From: Propionivibrio sp.
Lineage (GTDB): Bacteria; Pseudomonadota; Gammaproteobacteria; Burkholderiales; Rhodocyclaceae
DNA length: 32,730 nt
NCBI GenBank assembly: GCA_029975435.1
Contig: JARKPC010000139.1
Span: forward strand, 1-32,730
Reading direction: 5' to 3'
Numbering within the stretch: position 1 is the first letter of the stretch; each line of letters begins with the position of its first letter. A program made the translations under genes and the position numbers. Of the stretch, positions 1 through 8,650 are shown one piece after another. The notes beneath the pieces were generated by a model, which was not told the origin of the DNA, made no database searches, and saw nothing but the letters and a program-made list of their open reading frames with translations.

Positions 1-1
1 G

Positions 2-1633
2 GCAGCGGCACGTGACCTGGCAGAAAAGGCCAGCCGGGCCAAGGCGGAATTTCTGGCCAACATGAGCCACGAAATTCGTACGCCGCTGAATGCCATCATC
101 GGCATGAGCTACCTGGCAGCGCATGTCAATTCCGATGCGCGCGTCGGTCATTACGTCGGGCGCATACAGGCTTCGAGCCAGCACCTGCTGGGCATCGTGA
201 ACGATATTCTCGATCTGTCGAAGATCGAGGCGGGCAAGCTCCGGATCGATGTCGCGGAGTTCTCGCTCAGGAGCATGCTGGACGATGTGGCTGGCCTGGT
301 TTCGGAACAAGCTCATGCCAAAGGTCTGGAACTGGAGATTTCTATCTCTCCCGAACTGCCGGATCGTTTCCTTGGCGATGCCAAACGCATCGGTCAGGTA
401 CTGATCACTTTTGCGAACAATGCGGTCAATTTCACCGAGAAGGGCCGGATCGTGCTGCGGGCGCGCGATCTTGGCCGCAACGGCGGGCGCATACGCCTGC
501 GCTTCGAGGTCGAAGATACCGGAATCGGCATTGCCGACGACAAACTGCCGCTGCTGTTTTGTCCTTTCCAGCAACTCGATGGCTCGATGTCGCGGCAGTT
601 CGAGGGTTCGGGGCTTGGTCTGGCCATCAGCAAGAATCTGGCTGAGCTGATGGACGGGGTCGTTGGCGTCAGTTCGCGTTACGGACACGGCAGCGTCTTC
701 TCGCTTGAGCTGTCGCTGCCGATCGACGCTGCTATCGCCGGGCCGGAGTCATCGCTGATCCCGCGCGGAGCTGAAACTGCCGGGACGCTGGCGGAGGTGA
801 GTCTTAGCGGCCGCACCATCCTGTTGATTGAAGACAACAAGATCAATCAGGAGGTCGTGCAGCATCTTCTGGAAATGGTCGGCGCCGACGTGACGGTCGC
901 CGATGACGGGCTGCAGGGCATTCAACTGCTGCATGGCCAACCGTTCGATCTGGTGCTGATGGACATTCACATGCCGAACATGGATGGTTTCGAGGCGACA
1001 GCGGAAATCCGGGCGGATCCGAAATTTGCGCGCTTGCCGATTCTGGCGCTGACGGCCAATGCGCTGGAAGGCGATTTTGAACGCTGTCTGGCCGCGGGCA
1101 TGAACGACTTCATCGCCAAGCCCATCCACCCGAACGAGTTGTTCTCCACGCTGGCGCGCCACTTGGATGCCGCGCCGCGGTCGGCGCCTGCGCCTCTGGC
1201 GACCAAGACGTTCGATGGCTGGCGAACCGGAGATACGGCCACGCCTGCCGCCGGTTCGGGAGACCACGCGGATCTGCTGGCCAGCCTTGCCGAAATCCCG
1301 GGAATCGACGTCGCTCAAGCGGTTTCGCGCATGATGGGGCGGCAGGATCTTTACGCGCAACTGGCGTGCCGGGTCGCGGCCGAGCGTTCCGATATGGTCG
1401 AAAAACTGGATACGGCACGGCGACACGGGGATCGCAAGTCCCTGCTGGAAGTGATCCACAGTGCCAAGTCTATTCTGGGCATGCTCGGGGCTGATGCCAT
1501 GCAGCAGCGTTGCATCGATCTGCAGCAACGCCTGAGCGACGGCGCTGCAGTGGACGAGGATATCGCCTGCTTTTCGGCTGACCTGGCAACGTTACTGCAA
1601 CGTCTGGGTGCGCTGACCCGAGGTTCTGACTGA
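2..1633 (+). CDS. Hybrid sensor histidine kinase/response regulator with Hpt domain (5'-truncated)
   Basis: The reading frame is open from base 2, so the N-terminal sensory part lies before the window and 543 residues are visible. Numbering from the first visible codon, HisKA carries the phospho-accepting His23 in [10 protein letters not shown]. HATPase_c follows with the N box ([10 protein letters not shown], about 139), G1 box (DTGIGI, about 172) and G2 box (GSGLGLAIS, about 202). A receiver domain (about 270-385) has Asp321 in [11 protein letters not shown] and a conserved Lys in AKPIHP. A C-terminal Hpt domain has His486 in HSAKS, where the usual HxxKG glycine is serine. This is a BarA/TorS-like phosphorelay protein that would pass phosphate His-Asp-His to a separate regulator. 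It lies 150 bp upstream of the TRAP operon and could control it, but no cognate regulator is next to it. The signal sensed is unknown because the sensor region is missing. Confidence 0.93.
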   Translation, partial: AAARDLAEKASRAKAEFLANMSHEIRTPLNAIIGMSYLAAHVNSDARVGHYVGRIQASSQHLLGIVNDILDLSKIEAGKLRIDVAEFSLRSMLDDVAGLVSEQAHAKGLELEISISPELPDRFLGDAKRIGQVLITFANNAVNFTEKGRIVLRARDLGRNGGRIRLRFEVEDTGIGIADDKLPLLFCPFQQLDGSMSRQFEGSGLGLAISKNLAELMDGVVGVSSRYGHGSVFSLELSLPIDAAIAGPESSLIPRGAETAGTLAEVSLSGRTILLIEDNKINQEVVQHLLEMVGADVTVADDGLQGIQLLHGQPFDLVLMDIHMPNMDGFEATAEIRADPKFARLPILALTANALEGDFERCLAAGMNDFIAKPIHPNELFSTLARHLDAAPRSAPAPLATKTFDGWRTGDTATPAAGSGDHADLLASLAEIPGIDVAQAVSRMMGRQDLYAQLACRVAAERSDMVEKLDTARRHGDRKSLLEVIHSAKSILGMLGADAMQQRCIDLQQRLSDGAAVDEDIACFSADLATLLQRLGALTRGSD

Positions 1634-1640
1634 CCTGCTC

Positions 1641-1676
1641 GTCCCGGTATTGCGGCTGGTGCCGGCCGGTCGGGAC
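1641..1676 (+). terminator. Possible hairpin terminator after the hybrid kinase gene
   Basis: The arms GTCCCG (1641-1646) and CGGGAC (1671-1676) are perfect complements, and the loop holds a further small GC hairpin. It starts 7 bp after the stop codon. Only a short T-rich stretch (TAGTTTTA) follows, so termination is plausible but not strong. Confidence 0.4.
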
Positions 1677-1696
1677 TGAGTAGTTTTACTCCCCCT

Positions 1697-1740
1697 GCGT
1701 TTTGCTCCCTGAAACGCGATGTGTAATTCTTCGCGCGTTT
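1697..1740 (+). promoter_or_regulatory. Alternative hairpins upstream of dctP
   Basis: The segment AAACGCG (1712-1718) can pair either with GCGTTT (1697-1702) upstream or with CGCGTTT (1734-1740) downstream. The two hairpins exclude each other and the second runs into TTTTCTC. This resembles an attenuator layout. However, a TGTAAT at 1722-1727 could be the dctP -10 box, in which case the hairpins would not be fully transcribed. I cannot decide between the two. Confidence 0.25.
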
Positions 1741-1783
1741 TCTCGTCGTGCATCGAAGCCATTATCCAAGAGGAGGAGTAAAA

Positions 1784-2797
1784 ATGAAGAGAGTCCTGAC
1801 CACCATCGCCCTGTCCACGGCCCTGATGTTCACGGCCGGCACGGGCCAGGCCGCCGATATCAAGGAACGCAGCGCCAAGTTCCCGATCGTCAACGCGATC
1901 GACCACCCGCAAGGGCTGGGTGCGCAGAAGTTCGTCGACGTCGTCGACAAGAAGAGCGGCGGCAAGATCAAGATCAAGGTATTCCCGAACGGCACTCTGG
2001 GCGGCGAGCAGCAGGTCGCCGCGGCGATGCAGGGCGGCACGATCGAAATCTCCATGATGTCCCCGGCCCAGCTGGTCGGCACCATCAAGGAATTCGTCGT
2101 TCTCGACTTCCCGTTCTCGTTCGCCAACACGGCACAGGCCGACGCGGTTCTGGACGGCCCCTTCGGCAAAAAGCTGATGGACTACATGCCGGCCAAGGGC
2201 TGGGTCGGTTTGGGCTTCATGGAGCAGGGCTACCGCAGCATCAGCAACAGCAAGCGTCCGATCAACAAGCTCGAAGACATCAAGGGTCTGAAGATTCGTA
2301 CGATCCTCAACCCGCTGTACGTCGATATGTTCAATACACTCGGCGCCAACGCCGTGCCGATGCCCTTCCCGGAACTCTATACCGCGATGGAGATGAAGAC
2401 GGTCGATGGGCAGGAGAACCCGGAAACCACCGTCGACGCGAGCAAGTTCTACGAAGTACAGAAGTACTTCAGCGGCACGCGCCACATCTACAACCCGCAG
2501 ATGCTGATGGTCAGCAAGGCCTTCTGGGATCAACTCTCCGCGGATGAGAAGAAGATCTTCGAGGAAGCCGCCATCGAGGCGCGTGATGTTCAGCGCAAGG
2601 CCGCCCGCGCGATGACCGAGAAGTCGCGCAAGGTGATGACCGACCACGGCATGCAGCTCAACGAAATCGCTCCGGCCGAACTCGCCCGCATGAAGGACGC
2701 GGTCAAGCCGGTGGTCGACAAGTACGCCGCCCAGCTCGATCCCGCCCTGATCAAGGCGTTCAACGCCGAACTCGAGCGCGTCAAGAACCTGAAGTAA
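1784..2797 (+). CDS. dctP: TRAP transporter periplasmic solute-binding protein (DctP family)
   Basis: This 337-residue protein is the extracytoplasmic binding subunit of a TRAP carboxylate transporter. The start at 1784 is chosen because AGGAGGAG lies just upstream and the protein then begins with a normal signal peptide (MKRVLTTIALSTALMF, predicted cleavage after GQA). An in-frame GTG at 1748 has no such support. Family hallmarks are Arg172 in KIRT, which in DctP proteins salt-bridges the substrate carboxylate, followed by LGANAVPMPFPELYTAME and VDGQENP. It heads a likely operon with dctQ, dctM, a 2-hydroxyacid dehydrogenase and a DUF3293 gene. A strong hairpin separates it from dctQ. Substrate is inferred only as an organic acid, perhaps a 2-hydroxy or 2-oxo acid given the dehydrogenase downstream. 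Confidence 0.95.
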   Translation: MKRVLTTIALSTALMFTAGTGQAADIKERSAKFPIVNAIDHPQGLGAQKFVDVVDKKSGGKIKIKVFPNGTLGGEQQVAAAMQGGTIEISMMSPAQLVGTIKEFVVLDFPFSFANTAQADAVLDGPFGKKLMDYMPAKGWVGLGFMEQGYRSISNSKRPINKLEDIKGLKIRTILNPLYVDMFNTLGANAVPMPFPELYTAMEMKTVDGQENPETTVDASKFYEVQKYFSGTRHIYNPQMLMVSKAFWDQLSADEKKIFEEAAIEARDVQRKAARAMTEKSRKVMTDHGMQLNEIAPAELARMKDAVKPVVDKYAAQLDPALIKAFNAELERVKNLK

Positions 2798-2811
2798 GGC
2801 TATTGCGACAG

Positions 2812-2845
2812 AAGCCGGGATGATCGGGCCGATCATCCCGGTTTT
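2812..2845 (+). terminator. Strong intercistronic hairpin between dctP and dctQ
   Basis: CCGGGATGATC (2815-2825) pairs perfectly with GATCATCCCGG (2831-2841) around a 5-nt loop. TTTT follows at 2842-2845 and A residues precede the stem, so it has the form of an intrinsic terminator. It sits 17 bp after the dctP stop and 30 bp before dctQ, inside what should be one operon. It would cause partial termination or protect the dctP message, giving more binding protein than membrane subunits. Confidence 0.75.
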
Positions 2846-2874
2846 GCCTAAGTGACAAGGGAATGAGGGGATCA

Positions 2875-3450
2875 ATGAAAACTCTGGAGAAGTACGTGCT
2901 GAGCCTGTTCAACGGCCTCATCGTGCTGTTTCTGGCCGTCATGCTGGTATTGGTGTTCGGCAACGTCGTTCTGCGGTATGGCTTCAACTCGGGCATCACG
3001 ATTTCCGAGGAAGTGTCGCGCATCATGTTCGTGTGGCTGACTTTCCTGGGTGCCGTCGTGGCGATGAAGGAGCACGCCCACCTCGGCATCGATTCCTTTA
3101 CCAAACGTCTGCCGCCGGCAGGCAAGAAGCTTTGCGTGGTTTTGACCAGCATCCTTCTGCTCGGCGTCTGTGTCCTGATCTTCAAGGGCAGCCTGAAACA
3201 GACGATGATCAACATGGGAACCGCGTTTCCCGCCACCGGGTTGCCGGTGGCCATCCAGTATGCGGTCGGACTCGTTGCCAGTGTCGGCATCGGCGTCTAT
3301 CTGATCCGCAATATTTTCGTGGTGCTCTCGGGTCAGGCCAGCGAACAGGATCTGGTGACCGTGCACAGTTCGCTCGATGAAGTGGAAAGCGTCTCCATCG
3401 AGAACGGCGGCGAAAGCGACGAAGTCGGCAAACAGGGAGACGCCAAATGA
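2875..3450 (+). CDS. dctQ: TRAP transporter small permease subunit (DctQ family)
   Basis: This 191-residue integral membrane protein is the small subunit of the TRAP carrier, which works with DctM in Na+-coupled uptake. Four hydrophobic segments are visible (about 14-36, 48-66, 86-108 and 124-146). The DctQ signature region RYGFNSGITISEEVSR...VWLTFLGAVVAMKEHAHLG is complete. I choose ATG 2875 because GAGGGG lies 4 nt upstream; the in-frame ATG at 2863 has AAGGGA almost touching it, which is too close. The last codons overlap the dctM start in an ATGA, implying translational coupling. The C-terminal tail is charged and cytoplasmic. Confidence 0.92.
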   Translation: MKTLEKYVLSLFNGLIVLFLAVMLVLVFGNVVLRYGFNSGITISEEVSRIMFVWLTFLGAVVAMKEHAHLGIDSFTKRLPPAGKKLCVVLTSILLLGVCVLIFKGSLKQTMINMGTAFPATGLPVAIQYAVGLVASVGIGVYLIRNIFVVLSGQASEQDLVTVHSSLDEVESVSIENGGESDEVGKQGDAK

Positions 3451-4727
3451 CCGTACTGATTTTCCTTGGCTGCCTGATGGGCTTCATGCTCCTGGGCGTG
3501 CCCATCGCCTTCACGCTGCTCCTGGCCGGGACGGCCATGATGTGGCACCTCGGCATTTTCGACGCCCAGCTGATCGCCCAGAACCTGATCAACGGCGCCG
3601 ACAATTTCGTTCTTCTGGCCGCGCCGTTTTTCATGCTGGCCGGCGAGTTCATGAATGCCGGCGGACTGTCGCGCCGTATCGTCAATATGGCCCTGTGCCT
3701 GGTCGGGCATATCCAGGGCGGCCTCGGGTATGTGGCCGTGATCGCCGCGATCATCATGGCCAGCCTTTCCGGGTCCGCGTTGGCCGACACGACCGCCCTT
3801 GCCGCGCTGCTGTTGCCCATGATGCGCGAGGCGAAATACGACGTGCCGCGTTGCGCCGGATTGATCGCCTGCGGAGGGATCATCGCGCCGATCATTCCGC
3901 CGAGCATTCCCTTTGTCATCTTCGGCGTGGCGGCGCAGGTTTCCATCACCAAGCTGTTCCTCGCCGGCATTGTTCCCGGCGTGCTGATGGGGTTCTCGAT
4001 TATCGTGGCCTGGTGGCTGGTTTCCCGCCACGACAAGCTGGAAACGCGTCCGCGTCCCCCAATGGCAGAGATCCGCAAGACCTTCGTCGATGGAATCTGG
4101 GCGCTGTTTCTGCCGGTCATCATCATCGTCGGTCTGAAACTTGGCGTCTTTACGCCGACCGAGGCGGCTGTGGTCGCTGCCGCCTACGCGTTGTTCGTCG
4201 GGATGTTCGTATACCGCGAACTCAAGTTCAAGGATCTTTATCACCTGTTTCTCAGCGCCGGAAAGATGACTGCCGTGGTCATGTTCCTGGTCGGCGGAGC
4301 GATGGTCAGTGCCTGGCTGATTACGGTAGCCGACCTGCCGGGGCAACTGGTGGGCCTCCTCGGGGGGCTGCTTGAGTCGCCCAAACTGTTCATGTTTGCC
4401 GTTGTTCTGATTACCCTGATAATCGGCACCTCGATGGACATGACACCGACGATCCTGATTCTGGCGCCGGTGCTGATGCCGGTGGTCAAGCAGGCGGGGA
4501 TCAATCCGGTGTATTTCGGCGTGGTCTTCGTCATGGCCAACGCGATCGGCCTGATCACCCCGCCGGTCGGGACGTCACTGACGGCGGTCTGCGGTGTGGG
4601 AAAACTGCCGGTCGGACGGGTCGTGGCCGGGATGTGGCCTTTCCTCCTTGCGGAAATCGGGATCGTGTTCCTGCTGGTACTGTTTCCCGACCTGGTCCTG
4701 GTGCCACTTTCGTTCCTGACGCGATGA
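3447..4727 (+). CDS. dctM: TRAP transporter large permease subunit (DctM family)
   Basis: This 426-residue, highly hydrophobic protein is the transport channel subunit of the TRAP system and has the usual length of DctM. Characteristic stretches include GVPIAFTLLLAG, APFFMLAGEFMNAGGLSRRI, the SGSALADTTAL motif, PPSIPFVIFG and the ITPPVGTSL motif near the C terminus. About 11-12 membrane segments can be traced. Its start overlaps the dctQ stop (ATGA), and the dehydrogenase gene begins 7 bp after its stop, so the genes are probably co-translated. No frameshift or missing segment is seen. Confidence 0.95.
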   Translation: MTVLIFLGCLMGFMLLGVPIAFTLLLAGTAMMWHLGIFDAQLIAQNLINGADNFVLLAAPFFMLAGEFMNAGGLSRRIVNMALCLVGHIQGGLGYVAVIAAIIMASLSGSALADTTALAALLLPMMREAKYDVPRCAGLIACGGIIAPIIPPSIPFVIFGVAAQVSITKLFLAGIVPGVLMGFSIIVAWWLVSRHDKLETRPRPPMAEIRKTFVDGIWALFLPVIIIVGLKLGVFTPTEAAVVAAAYALFVGMFVYRELKFKDLYHLFLSAGKMTAVVMFLVGGAMVSAWLITVADLPGQLVGLLGGLLESPKLFMFAVVLITLIIGTSMDMTPTILILAPVLMPVVKQAGINPVYFGVVFVMANAIGLITPPVGTSLTAVCGVGKLPVGRVVAGMWPFLLAEIGIVFLLVLFPDLVLVPLSFLTR

Positions 4728-4734
4728 GGCGCAG

Positions 4735-5712
4735 ATGAGCGGCCCCCTGAGCGTCCTGCTGACGACGACGAGCTTTCAGGATACGCCCGGCGCGCATCAT
4801 GACCTTCTTGCCCAGAGCGGGTTTGAGGTGATCCGCGCGCGGGGCCCGCTGAATGAAACGCAGATGCTCGATCTGGTGCAAAGGAACGGCGGTTTCGATG
4901 CGTTCCTCAACGGCGATGACCGGATCAGCGCGCGGGTGATCGACGCGGCCGGACCCCGGCTCAGGGTAATCGCGAAATACGGCATCGGTCTCGATTCGAT
5001 CGATGTGGCTCATGCCACGGAGAAGAGAATCCCGGTGCTGTTTACCCCCGGCGTCAACCACACCACGGTCGCCGAGCACACGTTCGGCCTGATGATCGCC
5101 CTGGCCAAGGATTTCTGGGGGCACGCGAGCGCCGTCAAGAGCGGCCGCTGGGTCAGGCGCACCGGTCATGAACTGATGGGCAAGACGCTTGGGGTGCTCG
5201 GCCTGGGCCGTATCGGGCAGGAAGTCGTCAAGCGGGCGGCGGCGTTCGGCATGCATTGCGTGGCCTGCAGCCGGCACTGGCCTGATGAGTTCGCCAGTCG
5301 ATACGGCGTCACGCGAGCCTCCGGCGCGGAGGAACTGCTGCGCGTGGCGGACGTGGTCACGCTGCACATGGGGCTGAGCGAAGCCAATCGCGGTTTCATC
5401 AATGCCCGGACGCTGGCCATGATGAAGAAGGGGGCCTACCTCATCAATACCGCACGCGGCGGCCTGGTCGTGGAGGAGGATGTTGCCGAGGCGTGCCGTC
5501 AAGGTCATCTTGCGGGTTACGGCACGGATGTACTCGACGAGGAACCCCCGCGCGTCGATCATCCTTTCCTGAGCATCGATTCCATTCTGGTGACCCCGCA
5601 TATCGGCAGCCGTACCTTTGAAAGCGTTGAACGGCAGGCTCTGCGCGCGGTCACCAATCTTGTCGAGTACCTCGCCGGCGGGAAGGACTATATTCAGGCC
5701 AATCCATTTTGA
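4735..5712 (+). CDS. D-2-hydroxyacid dehydrogenase, NAD-dependent (phosphoglycerate/glyoxylate reductase-like)
   Basis: This 325-residue cytosolic enzyme interconverts a D-2-hydroxy acid and its 2-oxo acid with NAD(P). The Rossmann fingerprint GLGRIG (about residues 158-163) follows the catalytic-domain half, and the catalytic set Arg241 (TARGG), Glu270 (DEEP) and His289 (PHIG) is complete. The length fits the single-core members (glyoxylate/hydroxypyruvate reductase, truncated SerA-like) that lack a C-terminal ACT domain. It starts 7 bp after dctM, so it likely acts on the compound imported by the TRAP system or a product of it. The exact substrate cannot be read from sequence, so I give no gene symbol. 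Confidence 0.88.
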   Translation: MSGPLSVLLTTTSFQDTPGAHHDLLAQSGFEVIRARGPLNETQMLDLVQRNGGFDAFLNGDDRISARVIDAAGPRLRVIAKYGIGLDSIDVAHATEKRIPVLFTPGVNHTTVAEHTFGLMIALAKDFWGHASAVKSGRWVRRTGHELMGKTLGVLGLGRIGQEVVKRAAAFGMHCVACSRHWPDEFASRYGVTRASGAEELLRVADVVTLHMGLSEANRGFINARTLAMMKKGAYLINTARGGLVVEEDVAEACRQGHLAGYGTDVLDEEPPRVDHPFLSIDSILVTPHIGSRTFESVERQALRAVTNLVEYLAGGKDYIQANPF

Positions 5713-5724
5713 CCGGAGCCTTGG

Positions 5725-6147
5725 ATGAGAGCGCCGGAACTCGAGGCAGCTTTCCTGGCTACCACATACCGTGTGGAAGCCGGAGACGAAGTATTCGATC
5801 TGCGGATCGGAAAAAATTATCCGGCTTTTTCGTCCTGGCTGAAGCGGCAGGGAATTTCCAGCTGGTGCATCGTCACGGCCTGCAATCCCGGTGGCAAGCT
5901 CTCTCACGGTCAGAACGTTGCCCGCACGCTGCGCTTGCAGAAAGCGATCGACCAGCGCGGCTGGCGCCATGCCGCCGCGTGCAACCGTGCGGATGACGGC
6001 ACGTGGCCCGATGAGCCGGGTTTTTGCGTCTTTGATGCGGACGAGAAAGTCTTGTGCATGCTGGCCATCGAGTTTGGCCAGACAGCCATTGTGTGTGGAA
6101 GCGCCGATGACGGTCGAGGAGAAATTGTCTGGCTGGATGGCCATTGA
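5725..6147 (+). CDS. DUF3293 domain-containing protein
   Basis: This 140-residue protein of unknown function resembles the DUF3293 family. Visible family-like blocks are FLATTYRV near the N terminus, IVTACNPGGKLS followed by a conserved N (QNVARTLRLQ), and a late IEFGQTAIV block. It has no signal peptide or membrane segment. It starts 12 bp after the dehydrogenase stop with a GGAG nearby, so it is probably the last gene of the TRAP operon. Its link to carboxylate uptake may be only positional. Confidence 0.75.
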   Translation: MRAPELEAAFLATTYRVEAGDEVFDLRIGKNYPAFSSWLKRQGISSWCIVTACNPGGKLSHGQNVARTLRLQKAIDQRGWRHAAACNRADDGTWPDEPGFCVFDADEKVLCMLAIEFGQTAIVCGSADDGRGEIVWLDGH

Positions 6148-6187
6148 CACTCAGCACCGTGTTTCCCCTGTAGCGCGAATCACCGCC

Positions 6188-6196
6188 TGTTAGAAT
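6188..6196 (+). promoter_or_regulatory. Candidate extended -10 promoter for the kinase-HDOD gene
   Basis: TGT followed by TAGAAT (6191-6196) matches an extended -10 element (TGn plus a 5/6 Pribnow box). It would start transcription near 6203, giving a leader of about 25 nt before the ATG at 6228. No good -35 hexamer is seen at 16-18 nt, as is common for extended -10 promoters. Confidence 0.4.
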
Positions 6197-6227
6197 GTGA
6201 CTAAAACACGTTGCAAACGGGGGCGGG

Positions 6228-8648
6228 ATGGGCAGTCGGATCGGACGTTTCGAGATAATCCGGGAACTGGGGCGAGGCTCGCAGAGCGTCGTCTATCTGG
6301 CCCGAGATCCGCATCTGCAGCGCGAGGTAGCGATCAAGACCTTGCATTTTTCGCAGTCCGATCCGCAGAAAAATCAACAGTTGCTGTCCGAGGCCCGCAT
6401 GGTCAGCCAGTTGCGCCATCCGAACATCGTGCCGATCTTCGAGGCCGGCGAAGAGAGCGGTGATCTCTATCTCGTTTTTGAATATGTGCCCGGCACGAAT
6501 CTCAGCGATCTCCTCAAAAAACAGGGGCGGCAGAGCCCGCTCAAAGCGATCGGACTGATCCAGCCGGTGCTCGATGCCTTGGCCCACGCCCACGCAGCAG
6601 GGATCGTTCACCGGGATGTCAAGCCGAGCAATATCCTGGTTGATGAGAACGGAACTCCGCGGGTCATGGATTTCGGCATCGCCGCGCGTTCGGAAACGCT
6701 GTCGAAAGACGGGGATTCGTTCATGGGAACGCCCGCCTACATGGCGCCCGAGTACATTCAGGCGCGCGAGAGCAGCGAAAGGTCCGATATTTTCTCGGTT
6801 GGCCTGGTCTTCTTCGAGTTGTTGACCGGCAAGAAGGGAGCGCAGGGAAAAAATGCCCTGGAGATGATCGCTTATATCGTCGATAACGACATCCGTGTAC
6901 CTGAGAAGGCCGGGGCCGAACTCGACGAGCGTCTGCTGGATATTCTTTACAAATCGCTGGCGCGCGATCCGCAGCAGCGATTTGCCACCGCAATGCAGAT
7001 GCGCGAGGCTCTGGATGCTTACCTGCAACCGGACGAACCGGATGTCGTGTCGACCGATTCCAGGCAGAGCACCGTCGAGTTCCTGCTGCGGCGAATGCGG
7101 CACAAGAGCGATTTTCCCGCGCTGTCGGAGTCGGTCAGCACGATCAACAAGATCACCTCGTCGGACCGGGAGAGCATCGCCAACCTCTCGAATTCGATCC
7201 TCAAGGATTTTTCACTGACCAACAAGATTCTTCGGCTGGTCAATTCGGCGTTCTTCCGCCAAGCTGGTGGAGGCAACATCAGCACCATTTCACGTGCCGT
7301 GCTGGCCCTGGGTTTCGATGCGGTGCGCAATATCGCCGTGACCGTGATGCTGTTCGAGCACCTGAAGAACAAGGGCAATGCCAGTCACCTGAAGGAAGAA
7401 TTCCTGCGCGCCAACCTGGCCGGGATCCTGGCCAAGGATATCGGCGAGAAGACGGCGCCGCGCGAGGTCGAGCAGGTGTTCATCTGCTCGATGTTCCACA
7501 ATCTGGGCCGCTTGTTGAGCCAGTATTACTTTCCCGACGAAAGCGAGGAATTGAAGCGGGTGATGGAGCAACGCTCGTGCAGCGAAGAGGCGGCCTCGAT
7601 TCAGGTGCTCGGGATTACCTTCGAGGAACTGGGCATCGGTATCGCGCAGAGCTGGGGGTTTCCGAATCTCATCGTCAACAGCATGCGCAAGCTGCCGGCC
7701 GGGAACGTGCGCAAGGCAGGCACGGCGGAAGAGCGCATGCGTGTCCTGTCGGCCTTTTCAAATGAGCTTTGTGCCTTGATTTCGGAAGTGGATCCTGCCA
7801 CCCGGGACAAGGAACTGCGCAAGGTTACCGCGCGGTTCGGCGACAACGTCGCGCTCAGCGAGCAAGTTCTGCGCGAGACGATGGAAAAATCGTTCCAGGA
7901 CGTGGCCCACTTCGCCGGCATCATCGGCATCAACCTGAAGCAGTCCGCGTTCGGCCGCCAGATGCAGTCCTGGAGCGCCAAGCCGGAGATATTGGCCGGC
8001 ACTAAATCCGAGCCGGCCGTGCCCGAGTCGGAAGATGGAGCCGGCTCGGACACCGTTCTGGCCGAGGCGGTTCCGGTCGGGGCCCCCGGAAGCTTTCCCG
8101 CGGGGGGGGAAGAGGATACAGCGTCCCGTGTCGGTAGCCCGGAGGCCATCCTGATGGCGGGAATCCAGGATATAAGCAACACGCTGGTCGAGGATTTCAA
8201 GCTGAACGATGTATTGCGCATCATTTTGGAGACGATGTACCGCGCCAAGGGATTCAAACGCGTTGTTCTGTGCGTGCGCGATGCGCGCAGCAATACAATG
8301 CTCGGGCGCTTCGGTTTTGGACCGGATGCACCCGAAATGGCGAAGCGCTTCAATTTCTCCTTGGCCTATACGCCGGATATTTTCCATGCCGCGTTGTCGA
8401 AGGGGGTGGATATCTTGATTACCGATACCAACGACCCGAAGATCGTCACGCGCATTCCCGAGTGGTATCGCAAGGGCGTCAATGCCGGAACGTTTGTGAT
8501 TTTTCCGCTGTGCATCAAAAGCAATCCGGTGGCGATGATCTATGCCGACAGCGACAACGCCAGCGAGATCGTCATTCCCGAAAAGGAACTGGCCTTGCTG
8601 CGCACGTTGCGCAACCAGGCCGTCCTGGCCATCAAGCAGTCGGCGTGA
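6228..8648 (+). CDS. Ser/Thr protein kinase-HDOD-GAF fusion protein
   Basis: This 806-residue soluble protein has three parts. Residues 1-270 form a Hanks-type kinase with Gly loop GRGSQSVVY (third glycine replaced by Ser), VAIK Lys37, HRDVKPSN with catalytic Asp130, DFG Asp148 and GTPAYMAPE, so it should be active. Residues about 283-490 form an HDOD domain, with the typical LTNKILRLVNSAFF and IRAVLALGFD-like blocks and no intact HD metal-binding pair. After a Pro/Glu/Gly-rich linker (about 590-635), a C-terminal GAF domain covers about 640-806. There is no membrane anchor. HDOD domains occur in bacterial signalling proteins without a fixed enzymatic role, and GAF domains bind small ligands, so this is probably a ligand-tuned regulatory kinase. 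It stands alone, and its stop lies 2 bp from the stop of the opposing LysR gene. Confidence 0.9.
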   Translation: MGSRIGRFEIIRELGRGSQSVVYLARDPHLQREVAIKTLHFSQSDPQKNQQLLSEARMVSQLRHPNIVPIFEAGEESGDLYLVFEYVPGTNLSDLLKKQGRQSPLKAIGLIQPVLDALAHAHAAGIVHRDVKPSNILVDENGTPRVMDFGIAARSETLSKDGDSFMGTPAYMAPEYIQARESSERSDIFSVGLVFFELLTGKKGAQGKNALEMIAYIVDNDIRVPEKAGAELDERLLDILYKSLARDPQQRFATAMQMREALDAYLQPDEPDVVSTDSRQSTVEFLLRRMRHKSDFPALSESVSTINKITSSDRESIANLSNSILKDFSLTNKILRLVNSAFFRQAGGGNISTISRAVLALGFDAVRNIAVTVMLFEHLKNKGNASHLKEEFLRANLAGILAKDIGEKTAPREVEQVFICSMFHNLGRLLSQYYFPDESEELKRVMEQRSCSEEAASIQVLGITFEELGIGIAQSWGFPNLIVNSMRKLPAGNVRKAGTAEERMRVLSAFSNELCALISEVDPATRDKELRKVTARFGDNVALSEQVLRETMEKSFQDVAHFAGIIGINLKQSAFGRQMQSWSAKPEILAGTKSEPAVPESEDGAGSDTVLAEAVPVGAPGSFPAGGEEDTASRVGSPEAILMAGIQDISNTLVEDFKLNDVLRIILETMYRAKGFKRVVLCVRDARSNTMLGRFGFGPDAPEMAKRFNFSLAYTPDIFHAALSKGVDILITDTNDPKIVTRIPEWYRKGVNAGTFVIFPLCIKSNPVAMIYADSDNASEIVIPEKELALLRTLRNQAVLAIKQSA

Positions 8649-8650
8649 GT

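Noticed and set aside
1634-1783. RpoN promoter for the TRAP operon
   Set aside because: No GG-N10-GC pair with a -24/-12 match is present, although dct operons are often RpoN-dependent.
1592-2875. 427-codon minus-strand open frame across dctP
   Set aside because: Antisense shadow of dctP and flanks; His/Leu/Arg-rich translation with no family resemblance, while dctP has a signal peptide, ribosome site and all family motifs.
3333-4346. 337-codon minus-strand open frame opposite dctM
   Set aside because: His/Gln/Asp-rich antisense of a membrane protein gene; typical GC-rich shadow.
6144-6149. TTGACA as -35 for the kinase-HDOD gene
   Set aside because: It lies over 40 nt from the TAGAAT box and inside the end of the DUF3293 gene, so the spacing is wrong.
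4555-6150. 531-codon minus-strand open frame opposite the dehydrogenase and DUF3293 genes
   Set aside because: Spans two well-supported plus-strand genes, has shadow-type composition and no motif.
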